Positions 26,218-34,957 are shown, numbered from the stretch's first letter. The stretch is 64,000 nucleotides of DNA from VXNE01 sp965206615 (GCA_965206615.1 CBDBKI010000005.1:682001-746000); one strand, 5' to 3'. Translations and numbers: made by a program. Notes: generated by a model from the sequence alone, not told the origin.

Positions 26218-27234
26218 CTACAACGACGCGAGGAAGGCCAGGAGTTCGCTGTCGGCATGCCAGCCCGGTGTCGCGGCCGGCGCGGGCTCGACTTCGTCGC
26301 GGGCGCACGTTTGCAGGGCCTTCGCCTTCATCTCCAGGTCCACTTCGGCGTAGCGATTGGTGGTTTCGAGGGACGCATGTCCCAGCCACGCGCGGATCGT
26401 GTTGATGTCGACGCCGGCGCGCAGCAGGTGGACGGCGGTGGTATGGCGCAGGGTATGCGGACTGACGCGCTTACGGCGCATGGATGGCACGGATTCGGCG
26501 GCGCTCGCCGCGGTCCTCACGACGAGTCCGTGTATGCCGTAGCGGGTGATCGGACGGCCGTGGACGTTGAGGAAGACCGGCGCTTCCGGGGGGCCGTCGA
26601 GCCGCGTCCCGAGCAGCTCGCGCAGCACTTTGGCGGTGCGGAACCACAGCGGGCAGGTGCGGATCTTGCGTCCCTTGCCGTCGAGGCGCACGGACCGAAT
26701 GTCGGGAGCCAGGTCGGCGACGGCGACTCCGGCGGCCTCGGAGGCGCGCGCGCCGGTATTGTAGAGGAACAGCAGCAGCGCGTGGTCGCGCCGGCCCTGG
26801 GCACGGGCGCGGTCGGGAACGCCGAGCATGGCGTCGACCTCGTGCTTGTCGAGGTACGCCATGGCCGGCACGGCGGCCCGGCGCGGCGGGATGGCTTGGA
26901 CGGCCGCCGCGTGCTCGACGAGCTCCGGCGCCTGCCGAGCGATGAACCGGAACAGCGAGTGCAGCGCGGCGAGCCGCAGATTGCGCGTGGAGGTCGCGTT
27001 GCCCCGCTGGTGTTCGAGGTGGGCGAGGAAGCCTCGGACGACGGTCGCGTCGACCTGCTCGACGGTGACCCGGGCCGGGTCGGTGGCGTGCTGTTCGGCG
27101 ATGTGGCCGAACAGCAGGCGGATGGTGTCGCGGTAGCTTTTCCGTGTGTTGGGGCTGAGGTTGCGGTCCGCCGCCATCTCCTCGACGAGGAACCGGCGCA
27201 CGAAGTGCCCCATCGGATGTTGACGTTCAAGCAT
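26218..27234 (-). CDS. RIT tyrosine recombinase, third gene (RitC type)
   Basis: A 338-residue XerC/D-like recombinase. The N-terminal core-binding domain has FLVEEMAADRNLSPNTRKSYRDTIRLLFG. In the catalytic domain I see Arg in NTGARASEAAGV, HTLRH (HxxR), LGHAS and the nucleophile in NRYAEVD, so all key residues are present. It overlaps the end of the second gene by 8 bases, indicating translational coupling. It presumably acts with the two other recombinases of the trio. Confidence 0.95.
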   Translation of the reverse strand: MLERQHPMGHFVRRFLVEEMAADRNLSPNTRKSYRDTIRLLFGHIAEQHATDPARVTVEQVDATVVRGFLAHLEHQRGNATSTRNLRLAALHSLFRFIARQAPELVEHAAAVQAIPPRRAAVPAMAYLDKHEVDAMLGVPDRARAQGRRDHALLLFLYNTGARASEAAGVAVADLAPDIRSVRLDGKGRKIRTCPLWFRTAKVLRELLGTRLDGPPEAPVFLNVHGRPITRYGIHGLVVRTAASAAESVPSMRRKRVSPHTLRHTTAVHLLRAGVDINTIRAWLGHASLETTNRYAEVDLEMKAKALQTCARDEVEPAPAATPGWHADSELLAFLASL

Positions 27235-28180
27235 CGTCGTTCTCCTGGTCGTCGGCGCAGGCGTAGCGGGCGAAGCACTTCGACGCCTCGTCGAGGAGTT
27301 CGGGGGTCATGGGCAGGTACGCCTGGGTGCCGGAGAGGTTGACGTGGCTGAGGTAGGTCGCCAGTAGCGGCAGACGGGCTTGGACGTCGGCGCCTTCACG
27401 GTACCAGGAGACAAGCCGGTGAACGGCGAAGGTGTGGCGGGCGTCGTGAAGGCGGGGGCGGCGACGGGCGCCGGGCGGGCCGTGCACGGCGGCGTGCTCG
27501 CGCAGCCGGGCGAACGCGCGTTCGATCTGCCCGCGGGAGATGGATGTGCCCGCGGGCGAGGCGAAGAACGCGGAGCGGGCCGCGGCGGGCATCGGCAGAT
27601 GTCGACGCTTGCCGGCATAGGCGGACAGCGCGTCGGCGAGCGCGACGCCGACGGGTACCAGGCGCGACTTGAAGAACTTGGTGTCGTTGACGGCCAGGAC
27701 GCGCTCGCGCAGGTCAACGTCGCAACAGCGCAGCCGCCGGCCTTCGCCCGGACGGAGGCCGGCCCCGTATAGGACCAGCAGCAAGGTTCGGAAGGTCGTC
27801 TCCCGCAGCGGGAAGCGGGCGTCCTTCAGGATCGCCGTCGCATCGAGAAGGCGTTGCAGTTCGTCGCGGGAGTATACGTAGGGCTGGAAGGAACGCCCGA
27901 CGCGCGGCCGGTGCGCCGGAAGCGGACAGGCACAGAGGTGCCCGCGGCCGACGAGCCAGGCGAAGAACCCGCGTAGCGTCTCGTCCTTGCGCTCCCACCA
28001 CCGCGTCGGCGCGCCTTCGCCGCGACAGAACGCGCGGGTCGTCTCCGGATCGATGTCCCGGACGGGGATGTCGCCGAGAGCGCGGGCGAAGGCGCGAAGG
28101 ATCCGCGCGTCCGCGGCGAAGACCGCTCCCAGGGACCGCTTCAGGGCGATGTACGCGTCGATGGCCTCGGTGAGTGTCAT
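27227..28180 (-). CDS. RIT tyrosine recombinase, second gene (RitB type)
   Basis: A 317-residue recombinase. Catalytic signs are Arg in YGAGLRPGEGRRL, HDARH (HxxR), LSHVNLSGTQAYLP with His and the Tyr nucleophile. The N-terminal part (IDAYIALKRSLGAVFAADARILRAFARAL) is a core-binding domain. Its start overlaps the stop of the first gene (ATGA), so the trio is one transcript with coupled translation. Confidence 0.95.
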   Translation of the reverse strand: MTLTEAIDAYIALKRSLGAVFAADARILRAFARALGDIPVRDIDPETTRAFCRGEGAPTRWWERKDETLRGFFAWLVGRGHLCACPLPAHRPRVGRSFQPYVYSRDELQRLLDATAILKDARFPLRETTFRTLLLVLYGAGLRPGEGRRLRCCDVDLRERVLAVNDTKFFKSRLVPVGVALADALSAYAGKRRHLPMPAAARSAFFASPAGTSISRGQIERAFARLREHAAVHGPPGARRRPRLHDARHTFAVHRLVSWYREGADVQARLPLLATYLSHVNLSGTQAYLPMTPELLDEASKCFARYACADDQENDDA

Positions 28181-29415
28181 GCCAGACCTCCGAGATCGTC
28201 GAAGGCGACCTGGCGCAACGCGGTCAGGTTCACCTTGGCGTAGATGCCGGTGGCGTCGGGGTCACGATGGCCGAGATGGTCGCCGACCTCCTTGAAGCTC
28301 AACCCCGACTCCAGCAGGTGCCGTGCGCAGGCGTGGCGCAGACCGTGCGGCCCGCGCCCCTTCGCCGGCCGTTCGTCCGCGGGGTAGTGCCGCTCGACCG
28401 CGCTGTAGAGTCCGCTCGGCGACAGCGGCGCGAACGGCGCACGCAGCCTCAGGAACACGGCCCGGCTGGGCGAGGGGGGTCGCGCTTCGCGCAGGTAGCG
28501 CGCGACCGCATTGCCGACGCGGGGCGCGAGGGGCGCCTCCTCGCGACGACCGCTCTTGGAGCGGACGAACCGGATCCGGTCGCGACCCCAGTCGATGTCG
28601 TCGAGGCAAAGTCGGCACACCTCGCCGGAACGCACCGCGTAGACCGACAACAGCAGGATGATCGCGTGGTCCCTGATCGACGCTGCGGCGTCGCCGCCGG
28701 TCGCCGCGAGCATGCGCCCGACGGTCGGCCATGCCGGACCGGTCGGCAGCGACTCGTGGCGGTAGATGCGGGGTGCGAGGACGGCCTGCGCGAGACCGGG
28801 TCGAGCGCAGCCTCGCGCCTCGCAGTACCCCAGCCACGCGCGCAGAAAGCCCGCGGAGCAGCTCAGCGAACGGCGGCTCCACCGCAACGCCATGTGCCGC
28901 TGGAACGCATCGACATCCGCGGGACGGATCGTCTCCAGGAGCAGGCCCCGCTGCTCGAGGTGGTCAAGGAACTTCACGATCTGCCATCTCGCAGACCGGC
29001 AGGTCGCTTCGGACAGCCAGCTCCCTTCATGCTGCACGGCGATGAACTCGCGCAGCATGGCCTCGTAGCGGCGCGGAAGGTCCGTGCGTTCCGTCCGCAG
29101 ACGGCCCAGGCGGCGCAGCAGGTCGCCGGCCGTGGCGCGGAAATGGCCCTCGGCGTTCCGGCTCGATGCGGCGCGGCACCGGGTCGCGTACCGAGAGGCC
29201 ATCTGCCGCACCTCGTGGTCGTCGAAGCAATGACCGGCTGGCCAACGCTCCAACTCGACGGCCACGCGCAGACAGCATCGGGCCTGCTTGACCAGGGTCG
29301 CTCGCGCGACATCGCGAGCGGCCAGATCGGTCAGGTACGCGGCACGTTCCTCGGCCAGGGGACCTTCGCGGTGACGGCGCAGAGCGCGCGGATAGGTGAA
29401 CAGCGTCTCGAACAT
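28177..29415 (-). CDS. RIT tyrosine recombinase, first gene (RitA type)
   Basis: A 412-residue recombinase, the longest of the trio as usual for RitA. It carries an extended N-terminal region of about 190 residues. Catalytic signs are Arg in VYAVRSGEVCRL, HGLRHACARHLL, LGHRDPD and Tyr in GIYAKVN. Start ATG 29415 is chosen over GTG 29439 because AAGGAG lies seven bases upstream. It is first in the operon, facing the right end of the element. Confidence 0.94.
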   Translation of the reverse strand: MFETLFTYPRALRRHREGPLAEERAAYLTDLAARDVARATLVKQARCCLRVAVELERWPAGHCFDDHEVRQMASRYATRCRAASSRNAEGHFRATAGDLLRRLGRLRTERTDLPRRYEAMLREFIAVQHEGSWLSEATCRSARWQIVKFLDHLEQRGLLLETIRPADVDAFQRHMALRWSRRSLSCSAGFLRAWLGYCEARGCARPGLAQAVLAPRIYRHESLPTGPAWPTVGRMLAATGGDAAASIRDHAIILLLSVYAVRSGEVCRLCLDDIDWGRDRIRFVRSKSGRREEAPLAPRVGNAVARYLREARPPSPSRAVFLRLRAPFAPLSPSGLYSAVERHYPADERPAKGRGPHGLRHACARHLLESGLSFKEVGDHLGHRDPDATGIYAKVNLTALRQVAFDDLGGLA

Positions 29416-29504
29416 GGTGAGGCTCCTTGGGAAGGGCACACCACCATGTCATGTCGAACTATGTTGTGAAGTCGCCGCCGGTCTCCGCGCAGAACCGCCC
29501 ACCG

Positions 29505-29545
29505 GGCGGACTTCGCCACATAATCCAGTTCGCCACATAAGGCAT
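29505..29545 (-). repeat. RIT right terminal inverted repeat
   Basis: 41 bp, perfect complement of 26122-26162. It has the two TTATGTGGCGAA boxes in the opposite direction. Confidence 0.95.
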
Positions 29546-29572
29546 CTTATGTTGTTAGCAACATAAGATGCC
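29541..29572. repeat. 14-bp perfect palindrome at the RIT right end
   Basis: GGCATCTTATGTTG (29541-29554), loop TTAG, and its exact complement to 29572. It extends only the right end of the element and creates the second GATGCC. The left end has no such arm, so the two ends are asymmetric. Confidence 0.9.
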
Positions 29573-29634
29573 CGAATTGGGCACGTCCGGATCTGCGGGA
29601 GCCGGGGGTGGGCAACCACCCTCGGCCACCCGGC

Positions 29635-29783
29635 GTCGCCCGGGGAGGTGTGCGAATTCGAGCACGGGACGCCACGAGAGCGTCCCCGACAAGTGAAAGG
29701 GACGCCACGAGGGCGTCCCTTGCGTGTCGCCCCGTGCCGGGGCTGCGGGCCCGGACACGGGACGGGACAAGCCCGTCCCCTAC
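29635..29783. repeat. Dispersed hairpins, copy 4 (3' half) and copy 5
   Basis: GTCGCCCG at 29635 completes the half repeat GTAGGGGCGACCCTTGTG left at 25389-25406, the two halves being separated by the intron. It is followed by GGGACGCC stems (29666-29686 with one mismatch; 29699-29719 perfect) and the GGGACGGG/CCCGTCCC stem (29759-29779) ending CCCCTAC. The final CTA is the complement of the stop codon of receptor 3. Confidence 0.82.
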
Positions 29784-32593
29784 AGTCGGACGCGTACGCC
29801 GGCCTGCATGCGGCGCCCGCTGTTCGAGATGTAGTAGAGCTGCTTGAGCCGCGAGACGGGGCCGACGAGGTTGTACTGGTCGACGTTCTCGTCGGTGATG
29901 TTGATGGCCTCGAAGACGACCGAGATCTTGTCCGTCACCTGGTAGCCGAAGCCCGCGTCGAGCTGCCAGTAGTCGCTCGTGAACTGCGGGTTGCCCCGGA
30001 GACTCGAGATCGTGGTCAGGAAGCTCTCCCGCTTGTTCCACGCGACGCGGGCGCTGACCTTGTACTTCTCGTAGAAGATCACCGCGTTGGTGGTGTTGCG
30101 CGACAGGCCGGGCACGTCGAACGCGACGCCGCTGTTCGGGTTGATGAACTCGGCGTCGGTGTCGACCCAGGTGTGGTTGAAGATCACGCCGAGACCGTCG
30201 AACGGCGAGGGCAGTTGCGTGAACGCGTACTGCGCGGCGAATTCGACGCCGCCGATGAACGCGCCCTCCTCGTTGGCCGGACCCTGGTACTGCAGCCGCA
30301 CGTTGCCGCCGGACTCCGGGTCATACAGGGTGCTGCCGTCCGGCTCGACCCAGTCCCGCAGTTCGGTGATCTGGATGATGAACGACTGCACCTGCTTGCC
30401 GAACGCCTGCAGCGCGATGATCGCGTCGTCCGTCGGATACCACTCGAGGCCGATGTCGAGCTGCTCCGCGATGTAGGGCTCGAGTTTCGGGTCGCCTTCC
30501 TGGACGCGCCGCGTGGAGGCGTGCTTGGTGCCGCCCGGGTTCAGGTCGGCGAACGACGGCTGGGTCATTACCTTGCCCCACGCGAAACGCGCGATGAGGT
30601 CCTCGCGGAGTTCGAACTTGAGGTTCAGCGCCGGCAGCACTTCCGCGAAACGGTTGTCGAACGTCGCGAATTCGGCGGGTCCGAGGTCGAACTCCCATAC
30701 GCCCGCGTCTGGCAGGAAGACCATGGATTCGACGGGCTGCACGTTGCCGGTGGAGGCGCGGTCGATCTGGACCCAGCGCGCGCCGACGTTGCCGGACCAG
30801 GGGAAGTCGCCGATCGTGCCGGACATCTCGACCATGAAGTACAGGGCCAGCGTATCCTCCGTGATGTCGAACTCCTCCGCATGCGCGGTGTTCGCCTGCT
30901 CGAAACGCGCCTGGGGGATCTCGTCGCGGCGCCCGATCAGGTAGGTGTCCCGCACGTTGTTCTGATCCTGCAGGAGCCAGTCGCTGGGCCATTCGGCGCC
31001 GCTGATGCCGGAGAAGGGATTGTCGATCGACAGGGGGGCGTGCTCGACGTCGGTCAGCTTTTCTCCGGAGAAGTCGCCGTACCGGGGACCGAAAGCGAAA
31101 CCCCTGCGCCACCAGGAGCGCTCCCGGTCGCGGAGGCTCATGCCGGCGTGGAAGGCGGTGCCGTCGTCGAAGTGGTAGGTGGCGTCGAAGCGGTACTGGG
31201 TCTCGGTATCCTGGGACACGTCCAGGCGGGTCCGGAAGAAGATGAAGTCGTAGACGTTCGGGTCGAGCAGGTTCTCTTCGACGGTGATCTTCGGAAGGTA
31301 GCCGTCCCGGATGTCGTAGATGAGGGGCACGGCCGGGATGTCGTAGTAGCTCTCGTGCCAGGGCCGGTCCCGGTCCCCCGTCGAGTGCGAGACGTCGAAG
31401 TTGAGCGTCCACTTCTCCGTCGGCGTGTACTTCGCGTTCAAGGCGAACTGCTGGGTCTCGATGTCTTCGACACGGGGGCGCTGGAACGGACGTGGCCGCG
31501 CGGTCTCCGTGCGGATGTACGTCACGATCTGGTTCTCGTCGAGCAGCACCTCGCTCGCACCGTTCGCAAGCCCCGCCTGGTAGCGCCACGGCATCTGGAA
31601 GTCGTCGTAGTCGCGGTCCATCTGCGAGTACAGGACGTCGAAGGTGACGTCCCACTGCTCGTTCGGGCGCCATTGCAGCGCGGCGCTGGCGTTGATCCGC
31701 TGGATGTCCTCGACGAGGACGCCCTGGCGGATGTTCCCCGCAGCGTAGCCGCAACCGACATCGGGGTTCGCGATACCGGGCAGGTCGCAACCGCGCAGCA
31801 ACTCGCCGGTCGCGAGATTGATGGCGTTGTTGAACACCTTTGGCTCGTAGTCGGGGATGTTGAACCAGTCCTCGCGCGTGATGCGGTCGTCGCCGGCGAC
31901 GCTGACCAGGAAGCCGAGCGTGTTGTCGGCGAAAGAGTCGCTGTAGACCCCCGCGAAGCGGTAGCCGTTCTCGTCGGCCAGGGCGTCGTCGGTCATGAAC
32001 ACGTTGCCCGCCACGATCCGCCGTCCGCCGTTGTCGAACGGCCGCCGGGTGCGGATGTTGATGGTGCCGCCCATCCCGCCCTCAAGCAGGTTGGCCTGCA
32101 CCGACTTGTACACCTCGACCGCCTGCACGAGTTCGGCCTGCATGGACTCGAACCGGAAGCTCCGTTGCTGGCTGTGGTCGCCGATGTTCCCGGCGAATGC
32201 CTGGGTGCCGCCCGACAGGGCGCCACGGCCGTTGACCAGCACGCGCGTGAACTGCGGACCGAGGCCGCGGATCGAGACCGCCGCGCCCTCGCCGCGCATG
32301 CGGTCGATGGCGACGCCGGAGATGCGCTGCAGGGACTCCGCGAGGTTCTGGTCCGGGAACTTGCCGATGTCCTCGGCGACGAGCGCGTCCATGACGTTGT
32401 CGGCGTCGCGCTTCATGTCGAGGGACTGGCGCAGACTACCGCGGATGCCGGTGACGACGACTTCCTCGATGATTTGGTCGTCGTCCTCCTCGGCGAAGGC
32501 CACTTGTACGCCGGGAAGGGCGCCCGGCAGGGCCAGGGCGAAAGCGGCCGCGAATATTGCTGCGCGCCGCGTGAAGCGGTGATTCAAATCCAT
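29780..32593 (-). CDS. TonB-dependent receptor, array member 3
   Basis: A 937-residue receptor with a signal peptide (to about VQVAFAE, 34). It has IIEEVVVTGIRGSLRQSLD, plug motifs FPDQNLAESLQRISGVAIDR and VSIRGLGPQFTRVLVNGR, and C-terminus NSGRRMQAGVRVRL. Start ATG 32593 has AGGGGA upstream. It is nearly the same as members 2 and 4 in the plug and the last 250 residues; differences concentrate in mid-barrel loops. The stop codon TAG belongs to a dispersed hairpin repeat. Confidence 0.94.
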   Translation of the reverse strand: MDLNHRFTRRAAIFAAAFALALPGALPGVQVAFAEEDDDQIIEEVVVTGIRGSLRQSLDMKRDADNVMDALVAEDIGKFPDQNLAESLQRISGVAIDRMRGEGAAVSIRGLGPQFTRVLVNGRGALSGGTQAFAGNIGDHSQQRSFRFESMQAELVQAVEVYKSVQANLLEGGMGGTINIRTRRPFDNGGRRIVAGNVFMTDDALADENGYRFAGVYSDSFADNTLGFLVSVAGDDRITREDWFNIPDYEPKVFNNAINLATGELLRGCDLPGIANPDVGCGYAAGNIRQGVLVEDIQRINASAALQWRPNEQWDVTFDVLYSQMDRDYDDFQMPWRYQAGLANGASEVLLDENQIVTYIRTETARPRPFQRPRVEDIETQQFALNAKYTPTEKWTLNFDVSHSTGDRDRPWHESYYDIPAVPLIYDIRDGYLPKITVEENLLDPNVYDFIFFRTRLDVSQDTETQYRFDATYHFDDGTAFHAGMSLRDRERSWWRRGFAFGPRYGDFSGEKLTDVEHAPLSIDNPFSGISGAEWPSDWLLQDQNNVRDTYLIGRRDEIPQARFEQANTAHAEEFDITEDTLALYFMVEMSGTIGDFPWSGNVGARWVQIDRASTGNVQPVESMVFLPDAGVWEFDLGPAEFATFDNRFAEVLPALNLKFELREDLIARFAWGKVMTQPSFADLNPGGTKHASTRRVQEGDPKLEPYIAEQLDIGLEWYPTDDAIIALQAFGKQVQSFIIQITELRDWVEPDGSTLYDPESGGNVRLQYQGPANEEGAFIGGVEFAAQYAFTQLPSPFDGLGVIFNHTWVDTDAEFINPNSGVAFDVPGLSRNTTNAVIFYEKYKVSARVAWNKRESFLTTISSLRGNPQFTSDYWQLDAGFGYQVTDKISVVFEAINITDENVDQYNLVGPVSRLKQLYYISNSGRRMQAGVRVRL

Positions 32594-32622
32594 GGATAGT
32601 TTCCCCTTTCTCTCCAACCCGC

Positions 32623-32652
32623 AATTGAGACACGACTACGCTGAAGGGTCAA
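32623..32652 (-). promoter_or_regulatory. Probable promoter of receptor 3
   Basis: On the minus strand GAGCTTGACC (TTGACC at 32652-32647) is followed after about 16-17 bases by TCTCAAT, 30 bases from the start codon. The match to the receptor 2 promoter block is almost complete. Confidence 0.6.
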
Positions 32653-32680
32653 GCTCTATCGAAACAAACGGCACTCGCGT

Positions 32681-32836
32681 GTAGGGGCGGCCCTCGTGGC
32701 CGCCCGTCCCCGAATCCGCGGAATGTCGTCGCCAACGAGCAGTTTCGCGTTAGCGAAACTGCAACGCGACCGCCAGGTCACGCCGGGACGGGACGGGCCC
32801 GTCGGGGGACGGGACAAGCCCAGGGACAAGCCCGTC
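32681..32836. repeat. Dispersed hairpins, copy 6, rearranged
   Basis: GTAGGGGCGGCC pairs with GGCCGCCC (loop CTCGT). The second hairpin family follows with stem GCAGTTTCGC/GCGAAACTGC (32739-32762, loop GTTA). Then come broken and partly doubled GACGGGACAAGCCC segments (32783-32836). The irregular doubling suggests slippage or recombination at this copy. Confidence 0.75.
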
Positions 32837-32885
32837 CTACAAGCGGACCCGGACCCCCGCCTGCATGCGCCGCCCGCTGTTCGAG
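32837..32885 (-). pseudogene. Scar of a TonB receptor 3' end
   Basis: The minus strand reads SNSGRRMQAGVRVRL and a TAG stop, identical in pattern to the C-termini of the array receptors. It is cut off after 16 codons and joined directly to integrase sequence at 32886. The array therefore once had a fifth receptor here, lost to an insertion or deletion. Confidence 0.9.
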
Positions 32886-33542
32886 CAGTGGTGCCAGGCG
32901 CACGGCCACGTCAGCACCAACGCGGCGGGGGAGGCCATCGACGGGGCGCTGCCCGCCATGCCGGCGGTGAAGGCGCACTACCGCGCACTGCCTTGGTCCG
33001 AGGTGGGCACGGCCCTCGACGCCGTCCGCAACGCGTCCGGCATATCGGAAAGCTCGCGGCTCTGCCTCGAATTCCTCGTGCTGACCGCCGCGAGGAGCGG
33101 TGAGGCGCTGGGCGCCGCCTGGGACGAGATCGACCTCGCAGCCCGTGAGTGGCGCATTCCGACGGAGCGCATGAAGACTAGCGCGCCGCACGCGGTGCCG
33201 CTCGGCGATGCCGCCCTGCGGACGCTCGAGGCGGCCCGCGTTCTCGGCGGCAAGCGCTTCGTGTTCCCGTCGCCCGTCCGGCGCAACAGCCCGCTCGGAG
33301 AGTCCTCGCTGCTGCACATCCTGCGCAAGACCGGCCTCGCCGGGCGCACTACCGTGCATGGCTTCCGCAGTTCGTTCCGCAGCTGGGCGGGCGAGTGCAC
33401 CGACGCCGACCACGCGGTCATGGAATTCTGCCTCGCCCACACCGTGGGCAGCGCCGTCGAGCGCGCGTACGCCCGCAGCGACCTCATGGACAAGCGCCGC
33501 GCCCTCCTGGCGGCGTGGGCCGAGGCGATCGGGGCAACTTAG
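32886..33542 (+). pseudogene. Integrase (P4-like tyrosine recombinase), N-terminus lost
   Basis: About 218 codons of a phage/island integrase catalytic domain. Signs are Arg in TAARSGEALGAAWDEID, HGFRSSFRSWAGE (HxxR), CLAHTVG and the nucleophile in ERAYARSD, ending WAEAIGAT. The core-binding N-terminus is missing, because the frame begins within the antisense of a receptor 3' end. It marks a past integrative element. It was probably active before truncation since the catalytic residues remain. Confidence 0.85.
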
Positions 33543-33989
33543 CGCCAACGGCCCCGGGACTTCGAGCGCCTCCTTTCGCTGCCGCATGCGTTCATCTTCC
33601 AGCGCGACTTCTTCGAGCATGGTGAGGGGAAACCCGTCCTCGATGACTACCAGGCGATTCTCCGTCGCACTTCGCCCGCCCAGCGGGACGAACTCAACCG
33701 TCTGCTCAGCCACACGCTCCTCGCGCGGCCACGCCGCGAGGCGTTCGCAAGGGTCGTTGCCGACAACTCGATCAATCGCACGATCCGCGAATTGGCACGC
33801 TTCCACGCGATCGACACTAAGACGGCAAAGGTCACCGACATCGCCCAGGTGCTTCCAGAACTCACGCCGGACCACATGCTCCCGGAGCCGGACGCCTTGG
33901 TTGAAGATGCCGGACTATACGAGCCCGTCGATGGCTCGCTGTCCCAGGATCTCATTCCCCTGCGGCAGGCTGACGATCGCAGCACCTGA
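33543..33989 (+). pseudogene. Unknown protein, N-terminus lost
   Basis: Right after the integrase TAG, in the same frame, an open stretch of 148 codons reads RDFERLLSLPHAFIFQRDFFEHGEGKPVLDD and so on to a TGA at 33987. No ATG or GTG occurs before a TTG at 33792, so the start is missing. I do not recognise the family. Its stop overlaps the start of the ATPase gene (TGATG), which implies the two were translationally coupled partners. Confidence 0.55.
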
Positions 33990-34884
33990 TGGCAGTTTCC
34001 CCGACCGTCGGTGGCGACCTGCTCCGCCTCCTCACAGCCGGCATGTACGACAACCCACTCGTTGTCTACCGCGAGTACGTTCAGAACGCGGCTGACGCGA
34101 TCGCCGACCAAGGAACCAGCGGTTGCATCCACATCCGCATCGGTCGGGCCGTGTCACGCATTACCGTTCGAGACAACGGCACTGGGCTTTCGCCCGTCGA
34201 GGCGGCTCGCAGACTCGTTGATGTCGGCCGCAGCACCAAAGACCCCGCGACCGACCGCGGCTTCCGGGGCATTGGCCGCCTTGCCGGCCTCGAATCGGCA
34301 ATGACCGCATCTTCGAGCACCTTTTCCTGGAACCGAGATTCAATGGATGGTGCGTCGGAGAGTTCCACATCTTGGATATCCGAATCGTCCCCAATGGCCG
34401 ACGGGACTATTTCGAAGCCGGGCCGCATCTGCGCAACCTTGAGAACCACATCGGTGCCATCGCGCAGGAGATAAGCGTCCGTTGTCGCTCGGCGTCATCC
34501 CAACGGAACAAACTCCGCAACCTCGACGCGGCCATTCGGCGGACAAAAGCCGCTGCCAACCTCGCCCGTTCCGGTTACCTCCGCACGCCCGATGCTAGTT
34601 CGCTACTTTCTCGTGAACTCGCGCGGCTCCCTGGCCTTCGGCAAACTCTCGCTCAGGTCCAGGCTACAGACCCGAACACATTCGGACGCGACCTGGCACT
34701 TTGCGAGCGTCAACTCGATGAGCTCCCAGCGAATCCCAACCCCCATCTTGACGCCGTTCCTCGCCGACTCCTTGCCCCCCTGCAAACTGTTTTCGCAACC
34801 ATCGCCGAAACGATGCCGCCAGATTCGGCGCTGACCATGATCGAGACGATTCTGCAACATCTGGTCGACGAGTCGCCCGGCTGA
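33989..34884 (+). pseudogene. Hsp90-like (GHKL) ATPase with internal deletion
   Basis: The N-terminal 100 codons are a clear GHKL/Hsp90-type ATP site: YREYVQNAADAIADQ (N box), VRDNGTGLSP, and GFRGIGRLAGL. At about 34285 the frame shifts and the sequence jumps to EPRFNGWCVGEFHILD, IRIVPNGRRDYFEAGPHLRNL, then a helical C-terminus to 34884. The middle of the protein, several hundred residues in related ATPases, is missing. Such ATPases are frequent in defence-type islands. This copy cannot be functional as one chain. Confidence 0.75.
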
Positions 34885-34957
34885 TCCGCGACAACGGAAC
34901 AGCGTCAACCGCCAAATCGTTTGCGCGGCGAACGGTGATACCGTACGCTTGGGCGAA

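Larger units (their letters stand above)
26127..29572 (-). mobile_element. RIT element (recombinase in trio)
   Basis: Three overlapping tyrosine recombinase genes are read in one direction and bounded by perfect 41-bp inverted repeats (26122-26162 and 29505-29545). Each end carries two direct copies of TTATGTGGCGAA 17 bp apart, likely recombinase binding sites. The hexamer GATGCC occurs at both outer junctions (26121-26126 and 29567-29572). Removing one copy plus everything between restores a normal group II domain V. All three recombinases keep their catalytic residues, so the element may still move. Confidence 0.93.
25404..29634 (+). mobile_element. Group II intron, ORF-deleted and split by a RIT element
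   Basis: The 5' end is near GTGTTGCG at about 25404-25407. Ribozyme domain I features follow (GGTGCGAGTCCTGTCC; GAACCGAGTGTTGCGTGG; GAAGCGTACACAGG). A short remnant of the maturase start is at 25919. Domain V starts GAGCCGGATGCC at 26115-26126, is interrupted, and resumes at 29573 with the 3' strand GGGCACGTCCGGATC. A domain VI-like hairpin (29602-29625) ends in CCACCCGGC. The AGC triad and the CG bulge of domain V are visible once the halves are joined. Ribozyme length without the insert would be about 0.8 kb. Ends are approximate to a few bases. Confidence 0.8.

Noticed and set aside
26122..29545. Possible integron or conjugative element
   Set aside because: Three overlapping tyrosine recombinases with shared inverted repeats and no cassettes, attC sites or transfer genes fit a RIT element better.
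33989..34474. A 161-residue complete ATPase
   Set aside because: After about 100 residues the frame leaves the family; the proper C-terminal part continues in another frame after a deletion, so it is treated as one pseudogene.
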